64,000 nt of DNA from Phenylobacterium haematophilum. Its GTDB lineage: Bacteria > Pseudomonadota > Alphaproteobacteria > Caulobacterales > Caulobacteraceae. The notes under the pieces are model-generated. The model had not been told where the DNA came from. It worked only from the letters and a program-made list of their open reading frames with translations, and ran no database searches. The DNA is taken from NCBI RefSeq assembly GCF_014196295.1, contig NZ_JACIDK010000001.1, positions 724,785-788,784 of the forward strand, in the 5' to 3' direction. A program made the translations under genes and the position numbers. Positions within the stretch are counted from its first letter, which is position 1. Every line of letters begins with the position of its first letter. Positions 9,035 through 16,709 of the stretch are shown one piece after another.

Positions 9035-10633
9035 ATGAAGACGTCCAAACTAGTCGCCCTGGCGGGAGCCAGCGTCCTGTCGTTGTCGGCGGGCGCGTTC
9101 GCCCACGCTCAGCCGGGCCGGGCGGTCGACGTGCTGATCAAGGGCGGGACGGTCTACGACGGCGGCCAAGGCGCCGGCGTCACAGCCGATGTCGCGATCT
9201 CCGGCGGCAAGGTCGTCTTCGTCGGCGACGCCGCCAAGGCCAAGATCACCGCGACCACCTCGATCGACGCCAAGGGTAAGATCGTCGCCCCCGGGTTCAT
9301 CGACCCCCACACTCACTACTTCGAGGACCTCTCGTCGACGGACGCCGACACGCGCCGCAACCTGGCTGCCGCCATGCAGGGCGTGACGACCGTCTTCGTC
9401 GGCAGCGACGGCCGCGCCGCGCCCGAGGTCAAGGACACTTTCGCCAAGCTCGAGCAGAACGGCGTCGGCACGAACGTGGCGACCTATGTCGGCTTCGGCA
9501 CCCTGCGCCAACGCGTGCTGGGCGACTCCGACCGCGCCCCGAACGCCGCCGAACTGGAGCAGATGAAGGGCATGGTCGCCAAGGCCATGTGCGAGGGCGC
9601 GCTCGGCCTCTCGACCGGCCTGTTTTATCCGCCGCAGAGCTACGCCAAGACCGAGGAGGTCATCGCGCTCGCCAAGGAAGCGGCCAAGCGCGGCGGGACC
9701 TACGACAGCCACATCCGCGACGAGTCCTCGTACACGATCGGCCTGAAGGGCGCGGTGCAGGAGGTGTTCGACATCGGCCGCGGGGCCGGCATCCCGGTCC
9801 ACATCGGCCACATCAAGGCGCTGGGCGTCGACGTCCAGGGCCAGGCCGGCGAGATCATCAAGATGGTCGAAGCCGCCCAGGCCTCCGGCCTCAAGGTCAC
9901 AGCCGACCAGTATCCGTGGGCCGCGTCGGGCACCGGGCTTTCCGCAGCCCTGCTTCCCCGCTGGGCGCAGGTCGACGGCGAGGCGGCGATGCTCAAGCGC
10001 CTCTCCGACCCGACGCTCGGACCGAAGATTCGCGCCGAAATGGCCGAGAACATGCGTCGCCGCGGCGGGCCCGATTCCCTCCTGCTGACGCGCACGCCGG
10101 TCGACGAGGCCAAGGGCAAGACCCTCGCGCAGATCGCCAAGGCCTGGGACGTCGATCCGATCGAGGCGGCGGTGCGCCTGCTCCAGCGCGGCGACGCCGG
10201 CGTCGCCTCGTTCAACCAGAGTGAAGACGACATCAAAGCCTTCATGCGCCAGCCCTGGGTGATGACCTCGTCCGACGGCTCGGAGGGTCACCCGCGCAAG
10301 TACGCCAGCTTCGCCGAGAAGTACGCCAAGTACGTCAAGGCCGAGAAGACGGTCTCCATGGCCGACTTCGTTCACCGCAGCACTGGTCTTACCGCCGACA
10401 CCTTCGGCCTCACCGGCCGCGGCTACCTGAAGCCGGGCTACTACGCCGACGTGGTGGTGCTCGATCCGGCGACCTACGCCCCCAAGGCCACCTACGTGCA
10501 GCCCGAACTGCTGTCGGTCGGCGCCGAGCAGGTGCTGGTGAACGGCAAGTTCGTCGTCCGCGACGGCAAGCCGACCGACGCCCTGCCTGGCGCGGGCGTA
10601 CTGCACGCCCCGACCGCCGGCTCCTGCAACTGA
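9035..10633 (+). CDS. Exported N-acyl-D-amino-acid deacylase (amidohydrolase family)
   Basis: The 532-residue protein has a cleavable signal peptide (MKTSKLVALAGASVLSLSAG, ending near AHAQ), so it acts in the periplasm or outside. The metal-dependent amidohydrolase fold shows FIDPHTHY, the Cys-bearing loop AMCEGALGLSTGLFYPP characteristic of D-aminoacylases, the histidines in SHIRDES and HIGHIKALG, and the late Asp in SSDGSEGHPR. It should hydrolyse N-acyl-D-amino acids to free D-amino acids. GGGGGAGAGC precedes the start; a GTG at 9032 directly before the chosen ATG is also possible. It lies 76 bp after dgcA and before a DAACS symporter. Confidence 0.9.
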   Translation: MKTSKLVALAGASVLSLSAGAFAHAQPGRAVDVLIKGGTVYDGGQGAGVTADVAISGGKVVFVGDAAKAKITATTSIDAKGKIVAPGFIDPHTHYFEDLSSTDADTRRNLAAAMQGVTTVFVGSDGRAAPEVKDTFAKLEQNGVGTNVATYVGFGTLRQRVLGDSDRAPNAAELEQMKGMVAKAMCEGALGLSTGLFYPPQSYAKTEEVIALAKEAAKRGGTYDSHIRDESSYTIGLKGAVQEVFDIGRGAGIPVHIGHIKALGVDVQGQAGEIIKMVEAAQASGLKVTADQYPWAASGTGLSAALLPRWAQVDGEAAMLKRLSDPTLGPKIRAEMAENMRRRGGPDSLLLTRTPVDEAKGKTLAQIAKAWDVDPIEAAVRLLQRGDAGVASFNQSEDDIKAFMRQPWVMTSSDGSEGHPRKYASFAEKYAKYVKAEKTVSMADFVHRSTGLTADTFGLTGRGYLKPGYYADVVVLDPATYAPKATYVQPELLSVGAEQVLVNGKFVVRDGKPTDALPGAGVLHAPTAGSCN

Positions 10634-10636
10634 CCC

Positions 10637-10674
10637 TGCGGCCGCGCGGCGCACTAGCGTCCAGCGCGGCCGCA
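10637..10674 (+). terminator. Strong hairpin between deacylase and symporter genes
   Basis: TGCGGCCGCGC (10637-10647) is perfectly complementary to GCGCGGCCGCA (10664-10674), with a 16-base loop, starting 3 bp after the deacylase stop. No T-run follows, so it may be an mRNA-stabilising or partial termination hairpin rather than a full terminator. Confidence 0.5.
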
Positions 10675-10718
10675 ACTATCGTCGGCGGCCGACACGCCCC
10701 GCACCTTGGGAACACCTC

Positions 10719-12035
10719 ATGGCGACCGAGCAAGACGCCCGCACCGCGGCCGACGCCAGCCCCGCTCCGCGCGGCGCCGGCGCCCTGCTGCGCCGCTACT
10801 GGTTCGGCGTGGTCCTATGGAAGCGAATCCTGATCGCCCTGGCGCTCGGCACGATCGTCGGCCTGGCGCTCGGCGAGGCGTCGGTGCAGCTGAAATGGAT
10901 GGGCGATGTCTTCATCCGGCTGATCCGGATGGTCGTCGCGCCGTTGGTGTTCTTCTCCATCGTCTCCGGCATCGCCAGCATGGGCGATCCCAAACGACTG
11001 GGCGCCATCGGCTCCAAGACCCTCGCTCTATATCTGACCCTCACGGTCATCGCCGTCAGCGTCGGCATGGCGATGGGCGTGATCTTCCAGCCGGGCGTCG
11101 GCATGGACTTCGCCGGAGCCGCCCCCGCCCAGATCGCCAAGGCGCCGCCCAGCCTCGGCGAGCACCTGATCAGCATCATCCCTACCAATCCGATCGCCGC
11201 CCTGGCCGAAGGCAACGTCCAGTCGGTGATCTTCTTCGGCATCCTGGTCGGCCTCGGCATCCTGACCATCGCGCCGCGCGCCGAGCCGGTCGGCCGCCTG
11301 TTTCAGATGGGCGCCGACATCATGCTGCAGATCGTGCGCTTCGTGATGGAGGTGGCGCCCTTCGGCGTCTTCGCCCTGGTCGCCTGGGTGATGGGCACGA
11401 CAGGTCCGAGCGCCTTCGTCCACGTCCTCAAGCTGGCCGCGGCGCTGGTGCTCGGTTGCGCCTTCCAGACCCTGATCATCCACGGCGGCCTGGTGCGGCT
11501 GGTCGCGCGGCTGCCGGTGCTGCCGTTCTTCCGCGACATCACCGACGTCGTCGCCATCGCGTTCTCGACCTCGTCCAGCGCCGCCACCCTGCCGGTCGCG
11601 ATGCGGGTCGCCGAGAAGAACCTCGGCGTCAGCCACGCGGTGACTTCGACCGCCATGCCGCTGGGCGTCACGCTCAGCATGGACGGCACCGCCCTCTACG
11701 TCGCCCTGCTGGCCGTGCTTTCGGCCCAGGCGTTCGGCATCGACCTGCATTTTTCGCAGTACGTGATGCTGGCTCTGGCGACGACTGTCGTGGCGCTGGG
11801 CACCGCCCCGGTGCCCTCGGCCTCGCTGTTCATGCTGGCCGCCGTGCTGCAGGTCATCGGTCTGGGCGCCGAGCAGACCGCCCTGGTCGTCGGGTTCATC
11901 CTGCCCTTCGACCGACTGCTGGACATGACCCGCACCATAACCAGCGCCACCAGCGACCTCTCCACCGCCGTCACCGTCGCCAAATGGGAAGGCGAACTCG
12001 ATCACGAGGTTTATCTGCGCAAGCCAGTCGAATAG
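10719..12035 (+). CDS. Dicarboxylate/amino acid:cation symporter (DAACS family, GltP/DctA-like)
   Basis: The 438-residue polytopic protein has the DAACS hallmarks: the serine-rich re-entrant loop AFSTSSSAATLPVAM, the MDGTALYVALLAV segment that binds substrate and cation, and IRMVVAPLVFFSIVSGI near the N-terminus. The family carries glutamate, aspartate or C4-dicarboxylates with protons or sodium across the inner membrane. After the periplasmic D-aminoacylase and with DgcN/DgcA in the cytoplasm, D-glutamate is a plausible substrate (inferred). The hairpin upstream may set its expression relative to the preceding genes. Confidence 0.92.
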   Translation: MATEQDARTAADASPAPRGAGALLRRYWFGVVLWKRILIALALGTIVGLALGEASVQLKWMGDVFIRLIRMVVAPLVFFSIVSGIASMGDPKRLGAIGSKTLALYLTLTVIAVSVGMAMGVIFQPGVGMDFAGAAPAQIAKAPPSLGEHLISIIPTNPIAALAEGNVQSVIFFGILVGLGILTIAPRAEPVGRLFQMGADIMLQIVRFVMEVAPFGVFALVAWVMGTTGPSAFVHVLKLAAALVLGCAFQTLIIHGGLVRLVARLPVLPFFRDITDVVAIAFSTSSSAATLPVAMRVAEKNLGVSHAVTSTAMPLGVTLSMDGTALYVALLAVLSAQAFGIDLHFSQYVMLALATTVVALGTAPVPSASLFMLAAVLQVIGLGAEQTALVVGFILPFDRLLDMTRTITSATSDLSTAVTVAKWEGELDHEVYLRKPVE

Positions 12036-12126
12036 GTCGTCCGCGCACCTCGTCTAGGGTCTTACCCGGACAGCATCGCCCGGCGGCATGGCCCAATCTC
12101 CCGGAAGCTTCGCCAGGAGACGCAAA

Positions 12127-12888
12127 ATGCGCAGGATCGGGATACTCGCCTTGCTGGCCGCGACGGCCGGGCTTCCCGCCGCCGCTCACGCAGAGGACGA
12201 CTGGACCGTCGCCATCACGCCCTATGTCTGGATCGCGTTCCCGACGGGCGATGTGTCTCTGGCCTCGGGCCGCGGCGGTTCGCGTCCAACGGTCAATCCC
12301 GACGTTCAGGTGAACTTCGACGACATCGGCTTGTCAGGCGCGTTCACCGGCTCGGCCGACGTCCGCTACGGCAAGTTCGGGGTGCTCGGCGACCTTACCT
12401 ACTACGAGGTCGAGGCCGACAAGGACATCGCCGCCGGCCCCCTGCCCGACGCTGACGGCAAGGTGACAATCTCGGGGACCAAAGGCATGATCGTCGGCTA
12501 CTGGCGCGCCTACGAGACCGACCGAGCCTCGGTCGACATCCTCGGCGGCGCCCACTACCTCGGCATCGACGCCGACGTCGCGGTCAGCACCCCGAACCGC
12601 CAGATCGACTTCGGCGCCAAGGAAGATCTCTGGGACCCGGTCATCGGCGTCCGCGGCAAGACCATGATCGGCGAACATTTCGGAGTGATCGGCTTGGCCG
12701 CCGCCGGCGGCTTCGGCGTTTCGTCCGAAAGCCTCTACGAGGTCCAGGCCTACCTGAGCTACCGGTTCAACGACCTGATCACGGCCGAGGCCGGCTACCG
12801 CTTCTACTCCACGAAGTGGGAAGGCGACCGCATCGACTACGACGCCTCGTTCAGCGGCCCGCTGATGGGCCTGACCTTTACGTTCTAG
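12127..12888 (+). CDS. Outer-membrane beta-barrel protein
   Basis: The 253-residue protein starts MRRIGILALLAATAG with a signal peptide cut near AAHAEDD. The mature part has alternating hydrophobic strands and glycine/aromatic-rich turns and ends in GLMGLTFTF, a C-terminal aromatic signature of outer-membrane barrels. AGGAGA lies 6 bp before the ATG, which favours this start over one 39 bp upstream. It is 91 bp after the symporter and may be a pore serving the same pathway, but the sequence gives no substrate. Confidence 0.8.
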   Translation: MRRIGILALLAATAGLPAAAHAEDDWTVAITPYVWIAFPTGDVSLASGRGGSRPTVNPDVQVNFDDIGLSGAFTGSADVRYGKFGVLGDLTYYEVEADKDIAAGPLPDADGKVTISGTKGMIVGYWRAYETDRASVDILGGAHYLGIDADVAVSTPNRQIDFGAKEDLWDPVIGVRGKTMIGEHFGVIGLAAAGGFGVSSESLYEVQAYLSYRFNDLITAEAGYRFYSTKWEGDRIDYDASFSGPLMGLTFTF

Positions 12889-12900
12889 GCGCCGCCGCGA

Positions 12901-13977
12901 TCACCAGAACCGACGCGGCGTCGCGCCCGGCGCCGCATCGTGGGCAGACGCCGCCTCCGGGGCCGCGGCGGACGCCGGCGCAGGCGCCGCGTCGCGGCCG
13001 TTCGCCGAATTCATTCCGGTGGCGACGACCGACACCCGCAACTTGCCTTCCAGCGACGGATCGAAGGCCGCGCCGAAGATGATGTTGCCGTCCGGGTCGA
13101 CCTGGTCGGAAATGACGTTCGCCGCCTCGTCGACTTCCAGCAGCGTCATGTCGGTGCCGCCGGTGACGTTGATCAGCACGGCCTTGGCCCCGGCCAGCGA
13201 GGTCTCGTCCAGCAGCGGGTTCTGGATGGCGTTCTGGGCGGCCACGGCGGCGCGGTCCGCGCCGCTCGCCTCGCCCGTGCCCATCATCGCCGCGCCCATG
13301 CCGCCCATGACGCTGAGCACGTCGGCGAAGTCGAGGTTGATCAGGCCGGGCAGCACCATCAGGTCGGTGATCGAGCGGACGCCGGAATGCAGAACTTGGT
13401 CGGCCATCCCGAACGCTTCAGCGAAGGTCGTTTGCTCGGTCGCGACGCGAAACAGGTTCTGGTTCGGCACGATGATCGAGGTGTCGACGTACTGCTGCAG
13501 CTCCTGCAGGCCGGCCTCCGCCAGGCGCATGCGGTGACGGCCCTCGAATCGGAACGGCTTGGAGACCACGCCGACGGTGAGGATGCCGCGCTCACGGGCG
13601 CAGCGGGCCACGAACGGCGCAGCCCCGGTCCCGGTGCCGCCGCCCATGCCGGCGGTGATGAACACCATGTCCGCGCCGTCCAGGTAGCGGATGATATCCT
13701 CGGCGGATTCCTCGGCCGCGCTGAGGCCGGCGTTGGGGTTGGCCCCGGCGCCCAGGCCCTGGGTGACCTGCACGCCCAGCTGGATCCGTTGGCTGGCCAG
13801 CGACAGCGACAGTTGCTGGGCGTCGGTGTTGGCGACGACGAAGTCGACGCCCTCCAGCCCCTGCTCGATCATGTTGTTGACCGCGTTCACGCCGGCGCCG
13901 CCGACTCCGAACACGACGATCCGGGGCTTCAATTGGGCGACCGCCGGGCGCGTTCCGTTCGGGGCTGACACTGACAT
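12901..13977 (-). CDS. Short FtsZ paralogue lacking the C-terminal tether peptide
   Basis: The 358-residue FtsZ-family GTPase has the nucleotide-binding loop [17 protein letters not shown] (from about residue 22), the tubulin signature [10 protein letters not shown] (112-121) and the catalytic T7 loop NLDFADV (214-220), so polymerisation-coupled GTP hydrolysis should be intact. After the core (to about 322) only a 36-residue Ala/Pro-rich tail ending PRRFW follows. The long linker and the FtsA/ZipA-binding C-terminal peptide are missing. It stands outside any division cluster, so a full-length ftsZ is expected elsewhere. It resembles the short FtsZ2 of rhizobia. The start follows GAGGAG on the minus strand. 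Confidence 0.9.
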   Translation of the reverse strand: MSVSAPNGTRPAVAQLKPRIVVFGVGGAGVNAVNNMIEQGLEGVDFVVANTDAQQLSLSLASQRIQLGVQVTQGLGAGANPNAGLSAAEESAEDIIRYLDGADMVFITAGMGGGTGTGAAPFVARCARERGILTVGVVSKPFRFEGRHRMRLAEAGLQELQQYVDTSIIVPNQNLFRVATEQTTFAEAFGMADQVLHSGVRSITDLMVLPGLINLDFADVLSVMGGMGAAMMGTGEASGADRAAVAAQNAIQNPLLDETSLAGAKAVLINVTGGTDMTLLEVDEAANVISDQVDPDGNIIFGAAFDPSLEGKLRVSVVATGMNSANGRDAAPAPASAAAPEAASAHDAAPGATPRRFW

Positions 13978-14086
13978 GTTGGCAAAACTCCTCGTACGTC
14001 CCTGCCGTGGCCGCCGGCGATTCCACAACCAAGCGCGGACCAGTTCCACAGGAATGTGGTGCAATCCGGACTCGCCCCCCGGGCAC

Positions 14087-14104
14087 GGGCCAACGAATTG
14101 GCCC
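14087..14104 (-). terminator. UUCG-tetraloop hairpin downstream of the LpxA-like gene
   Basis: GGGCCAA and TTGGCCC form a perfect 7-bp stem. Read on the minus strand the loop is TTCG, an exceptionally stable RNA tetraloop. It lies about 40 bp past the stop of the LpxA-like gene and about 110 bp before the ftsZ-like start. There is no T-run, so it may act as a pause site or processing barrier instead of a classical terminator. Confidence 0.5.
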
Positions 14105-14144
14105 ATTGCGGGACAAACAGCAAGCGGGGGCTTAGCGCGGCGCT

Positions 14145-14939
14145 TTACGCCGCAGCTGGAAGATTCCGCCGGGGCGTGGCGATCACCCCGCGCGCGCTGG
14201 ACCGCATGAAGGCGATCAGCCGGCGGACATGGTCGTCCTCGGCGTCGCGTTCGGCCGCGGCCAGGCGCTCGGACAGGACGCCGCCGCCGTGGAACACCAG
14301 CTTGAAGGCCCGCTTCAGCGAAGCGAGTTCGCCAGCCGCCCATCCAGCCCGGCGCAGGCCGACCGCGTTCAGCGAGACCAGCCGCGCACGATCACCCTGC
14401 ACCAGGCAGTAGGGCGCGACGTCCTGGGTCACGATCGCGCCGCCGGCCACGAAGGCAAGCTCGCCGATCCGCACGTGCTGGTGGACCGCGCAGAGACCGC
14501 TGAGCTGCGCCCGGTCGCCGATGACGACATGCCCTGACAGCGTCGCACCGTTGGCCATCACCACGTCGTCGCCGACCACGCAGTCATGGGCGACGTGCGC
14601 GGTGGCCATGAACAGTCCTCGCGCCCCGATCACGGTGATCGAGTCGCCGCCCGCATGGACCGTCACGAACTCCCGGAACACGTTGCCGTCGCCGATCTGC
14701 AGTCGCCCCGCTTCGACGGCGCGGCCGGTGATCTGCGCGCTGGCCCCGATTGAACACGAGGCCATGAAGCGATTGTCCGCCCCGATCTCGCTACGGCCGT
14801 CGAGCACCGCATGCGGCCCGACGACATTGCCAGGTCCCATGCGCACGTCGGGGCCGATCACCGCATAGGGGCCGATCTCGCAACTCGGGTCGATCTGCGC
14901 GCCGGGTGCGACAACGGCTGTCGGATGGATGCTCGCCAT
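14145..14939 (-). CDS. LpxA-like left-handed beta-helix acyltransferase
   Basis: The 264-residue protein matches LpxA (UDP-N-acetylglucosamine acyltransferase, first step of lipid A synthesis) in length and layout. Hexapeptide repeats run from [14 protein letters not shown] through [19 protein letters not shown], the catalytic-histidine segment [13 protein letters not shown] is present, and a C-terminal helical domain ([12 protein letters not shown]) follows. It is not flanked by lpxD, fabZ or lpxB, the usual neighbours of lpxA, so it may be a second copy or an acyltransferase for another sugar nucleotide. The ATG at 14939 is where the first hexapeptide begins. Confidence 0.82.
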   Translation of the reverse strand: MASIHPTAVVAPGAQIDPSCEIGPYAVIGPDVRMGPGNVVGPHAVLDGRSEIGADNRFMASCSIGASAQITGRAVEAGRLQIGDGNVFREFVTVHAGGDSITVIGARGLFMATAHVAHDCVVGDDVVMANGATLSGHVVIGDRAQLSGLCAVHQHVRIGELAFVAGGAIVTQDVAPYCLVQGDRARLVSLNAVGLRRAGWAAGELASLKRAFKLVFHGGGVLSERLAAAERDAEDDHVRRLIAFMRSSARGVIATPRRNLPAAA

Positions 14940-15047
14940 GCGAAGACACCTGAACCCGTCCGATGTCGCCGCCAACTCAACTTCGGTGTCCGATTGCGAC
15001 GGGCTACAGATGCCGCAACAGATTCGACGATCCCCCGGACCCAGCCC

Positions 15048-15950
15048 TTGCCTTCAGCCGTCTACGGAAATCCGCCGCCCGACGTTATCGAGACGCCCAA
15101 GGGGGCCGCGCAGCTGTCGCCGCTGATCCCTGGATCTACGGACATCGTCAGCCTGGCGGACGCCAGCCAGGACGAGCTCGCCCTACTCGTCCCCGGCGGC
15201 GCCATCGAAGCGCGATACCTCCTGGCCCAGGCTCTGCGCGTCCTGCGTCCAGGCGGCGCGCTCGCTGCGGCCGCGCCGAAGGACCGCGGTGGGCTGCGGC
15301 TGAAAAAGACTCTTGCCGCGCTCGGCTGCGAGGTCGCCGAGACTTCCCGCCGCCACCATCGGATCTGCGAGGTCGAGCGCCCGGACGTCTCTCTCGCGCT
15401 CGCCCCCGCCATCGCCGAGGGCGCGCCCCGCATCCTCCCCAGCGGGCTCTGGTCGCAGCCGGGGGTGTTCAGCTGGGATCGACTGGACCCGGGCAGCGAA
15501 CTCCTGCTCCAGCACCTGCCGGCGCTGAGCGGCCGCGGGGCCGATTTCGGCTGCGGCGTCGGGTGGCTGTCGCGTGCAGTGCTGACCTCGCCGGCCGTCG
15601 CCGCCCTGACCCTGATCGACATCGATCGCCGCGCCGTCGAGTGCGCCGAGCACAACATCGTCGACTCGCGCGCCAGCTTCGTCTGGGCCGACGTCCGGAC
15701 CGCCGCCAAGGCCCTCTCCGACCTCGATTTCGTGGTCATGAACCCGCCATTCCACGACGGCGGCCAGGAAGACCGGCGGCTGGGACAGGCGTTCATCCGC
15801 GCCGCCGCCGACAGCCTGCGTACGGGCGGCCGCCTCTGGCTGACCGCCAACCGGCACCTGCCCTATGAGGCGGCGCTCACTGAAGCGTTCAAGGCCGTGA
15901 CGCTGGTCGCCGACGGCGGCGGCTACAAGATCTACGAGGCGCGCAAATGA
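15048..15950 (+). CDS. RsmC-like class I SAM methyltransferase
   Basis: The C-terminal domain has methyltransferase motif I (GADFGCGVGWLS), an acidic motif II (LTLIDIDRRAVECAEHN) and motif IV VVMNPPFHDGG, the NPPF signature of N2-guanine rRNA methyltransferases such as RsmC. A degenerate N-terminal copy of the fold precedes it, also as in RsmC. The start is uncertain: no in-frame ATG fits between the divergent lpxA-like start and the conserved region. TTG at 15048 is taken because homology begins at VYGNPP; TTG at 14994 is an alternative. The stop overlaps the next gene's ATG, so the two rRNA-modification genes are coupled. Confidence 0.75.
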   Translation: MPSAVYGNPPPDVIETPKGAAQLSPLIPGSTDIVSLADASQDELALLVPGGAIEARYLLAQALRVLRPGGALAAAAPKDRGGLRLKKTLAALGCEVAETSRRHHRICEVERPDVSLALAPAIAEGAPRILPSGLWSQPGVFSWDRLDPGSELLLQHLPALSGRGADFGCGVGWLSRAVLTSPAVAALTLIDIDRRAVECAEHNIVDSRASFVWADVRTAAKALSDLDFVVMNPPFHDGGQEDRRLGQAFIRAAADSLRTGGRLWLTANRHLPYEAALTEAFKAVTLVADGGGYKIYEARK

Positions 15951-16684
15951 GCAAGACGCCGACCATGCGGCTCGACCGGTTGCTCTCCAATCTCGGCTAC
16001 GGCAGCCGCAAGGAGATGCACGGACTGGTCGCCGCCGGCCGGATCGTGCTGGACGGCGTGGCGCTGAGCGACGCCGGCGCGCGGATCGCCATCGGCGCCG
16101 ATCTGCCCGAGCGCATGCTGGTCATGGGCCGGCCGGTCGATCCGCCGCCGCCGATGGTGATCATGATGCACAAACCGCTTGGCGTGGTCTGTTCGCATAA
16201 GGAGTACGGCGACCGCGTCTACGACCTGCTGCCGCCGCGCTGGCGAGTGCGCGACCCGGCGCTGTCGACCGTCGGCAGGCTCGACAAAGAAACCTCCGGG
16301 CTCTTGCTGATCACCGACAACGGCGACTTCCTGCACCGGGTGATCTCGCCGCGCCGCCATGTGAAGAAAAGCTACATCGCTGACCTTGACCGCCCGCTGG
16401 AAGGCCACGAGGGCGAGATCTTCGCCGCCGGAACGCTGATGCTCGAAGGCGAAGAAAAGCCCCTGCTCCCGGCGACCCTGGAGCCGCTCGGCGAGCGCCA
16501 GGCCCGGCTGATCATCGAAGAAGGCCGCTATCACCAGGTCAGGCGGATGTTCGCCGCGGTCGGCAATCACGTAGCGGCGCTGCACCGCGACCGCATCGGC
16601 GGGCTGAGCTTGCCGGACGATCTGGCGGTCGGCGATTATCGGGTCTTGCCCGCCGAGACCGCCGAGCTGGTGTTCGCCGACTGA
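15947..16684 (+). CDS. RsuA/RluB-family rRNA pseudouridine synthase
   Basis: The 245-residue protein has an N-terminal S4 RNA-binding domain (MRLDRLLSNLGYGSRKEM, about 4-60) and the RsuA-family catalytic motif TVGRLDKETSGLLLITD with the essential Asp. The tail EEGRYHQVRRMFAAVGNHV is the second family signature. Length and absence of extra domains favour RsuA (16S U516) or RluE-like activity over RluB. It starts with an ATGA overlap on the upstream methyltransferase gene, suggesting a two-gene rRNA-modification operon. Confidence 0.92.
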   Translation: MSKTPTMRLDRLLSNLGYGSRKEMHGLVAAGRIVLDGVALSDAGARIAIGADLPERMLVMGRPVDPPPPMVIMMHKPLGVVCSHKEYGDRVYDLLPPRWRVRDPALSTVGRLDKETSGLLLITDNGDFLHRVISPRRHVKKSYIADLDRPLEGHEGEIFAAGTLMLEGEEKPLLPATLEPLGERQARLIIEEGRYHQVRRMFAAVGNHVAALHRDRIGGLSLPDDLAVGDYRVLPAETAELVFAD

Positions 16685-16709
16685 CCATCCACACACCGGA
16701 AGACAGGCG

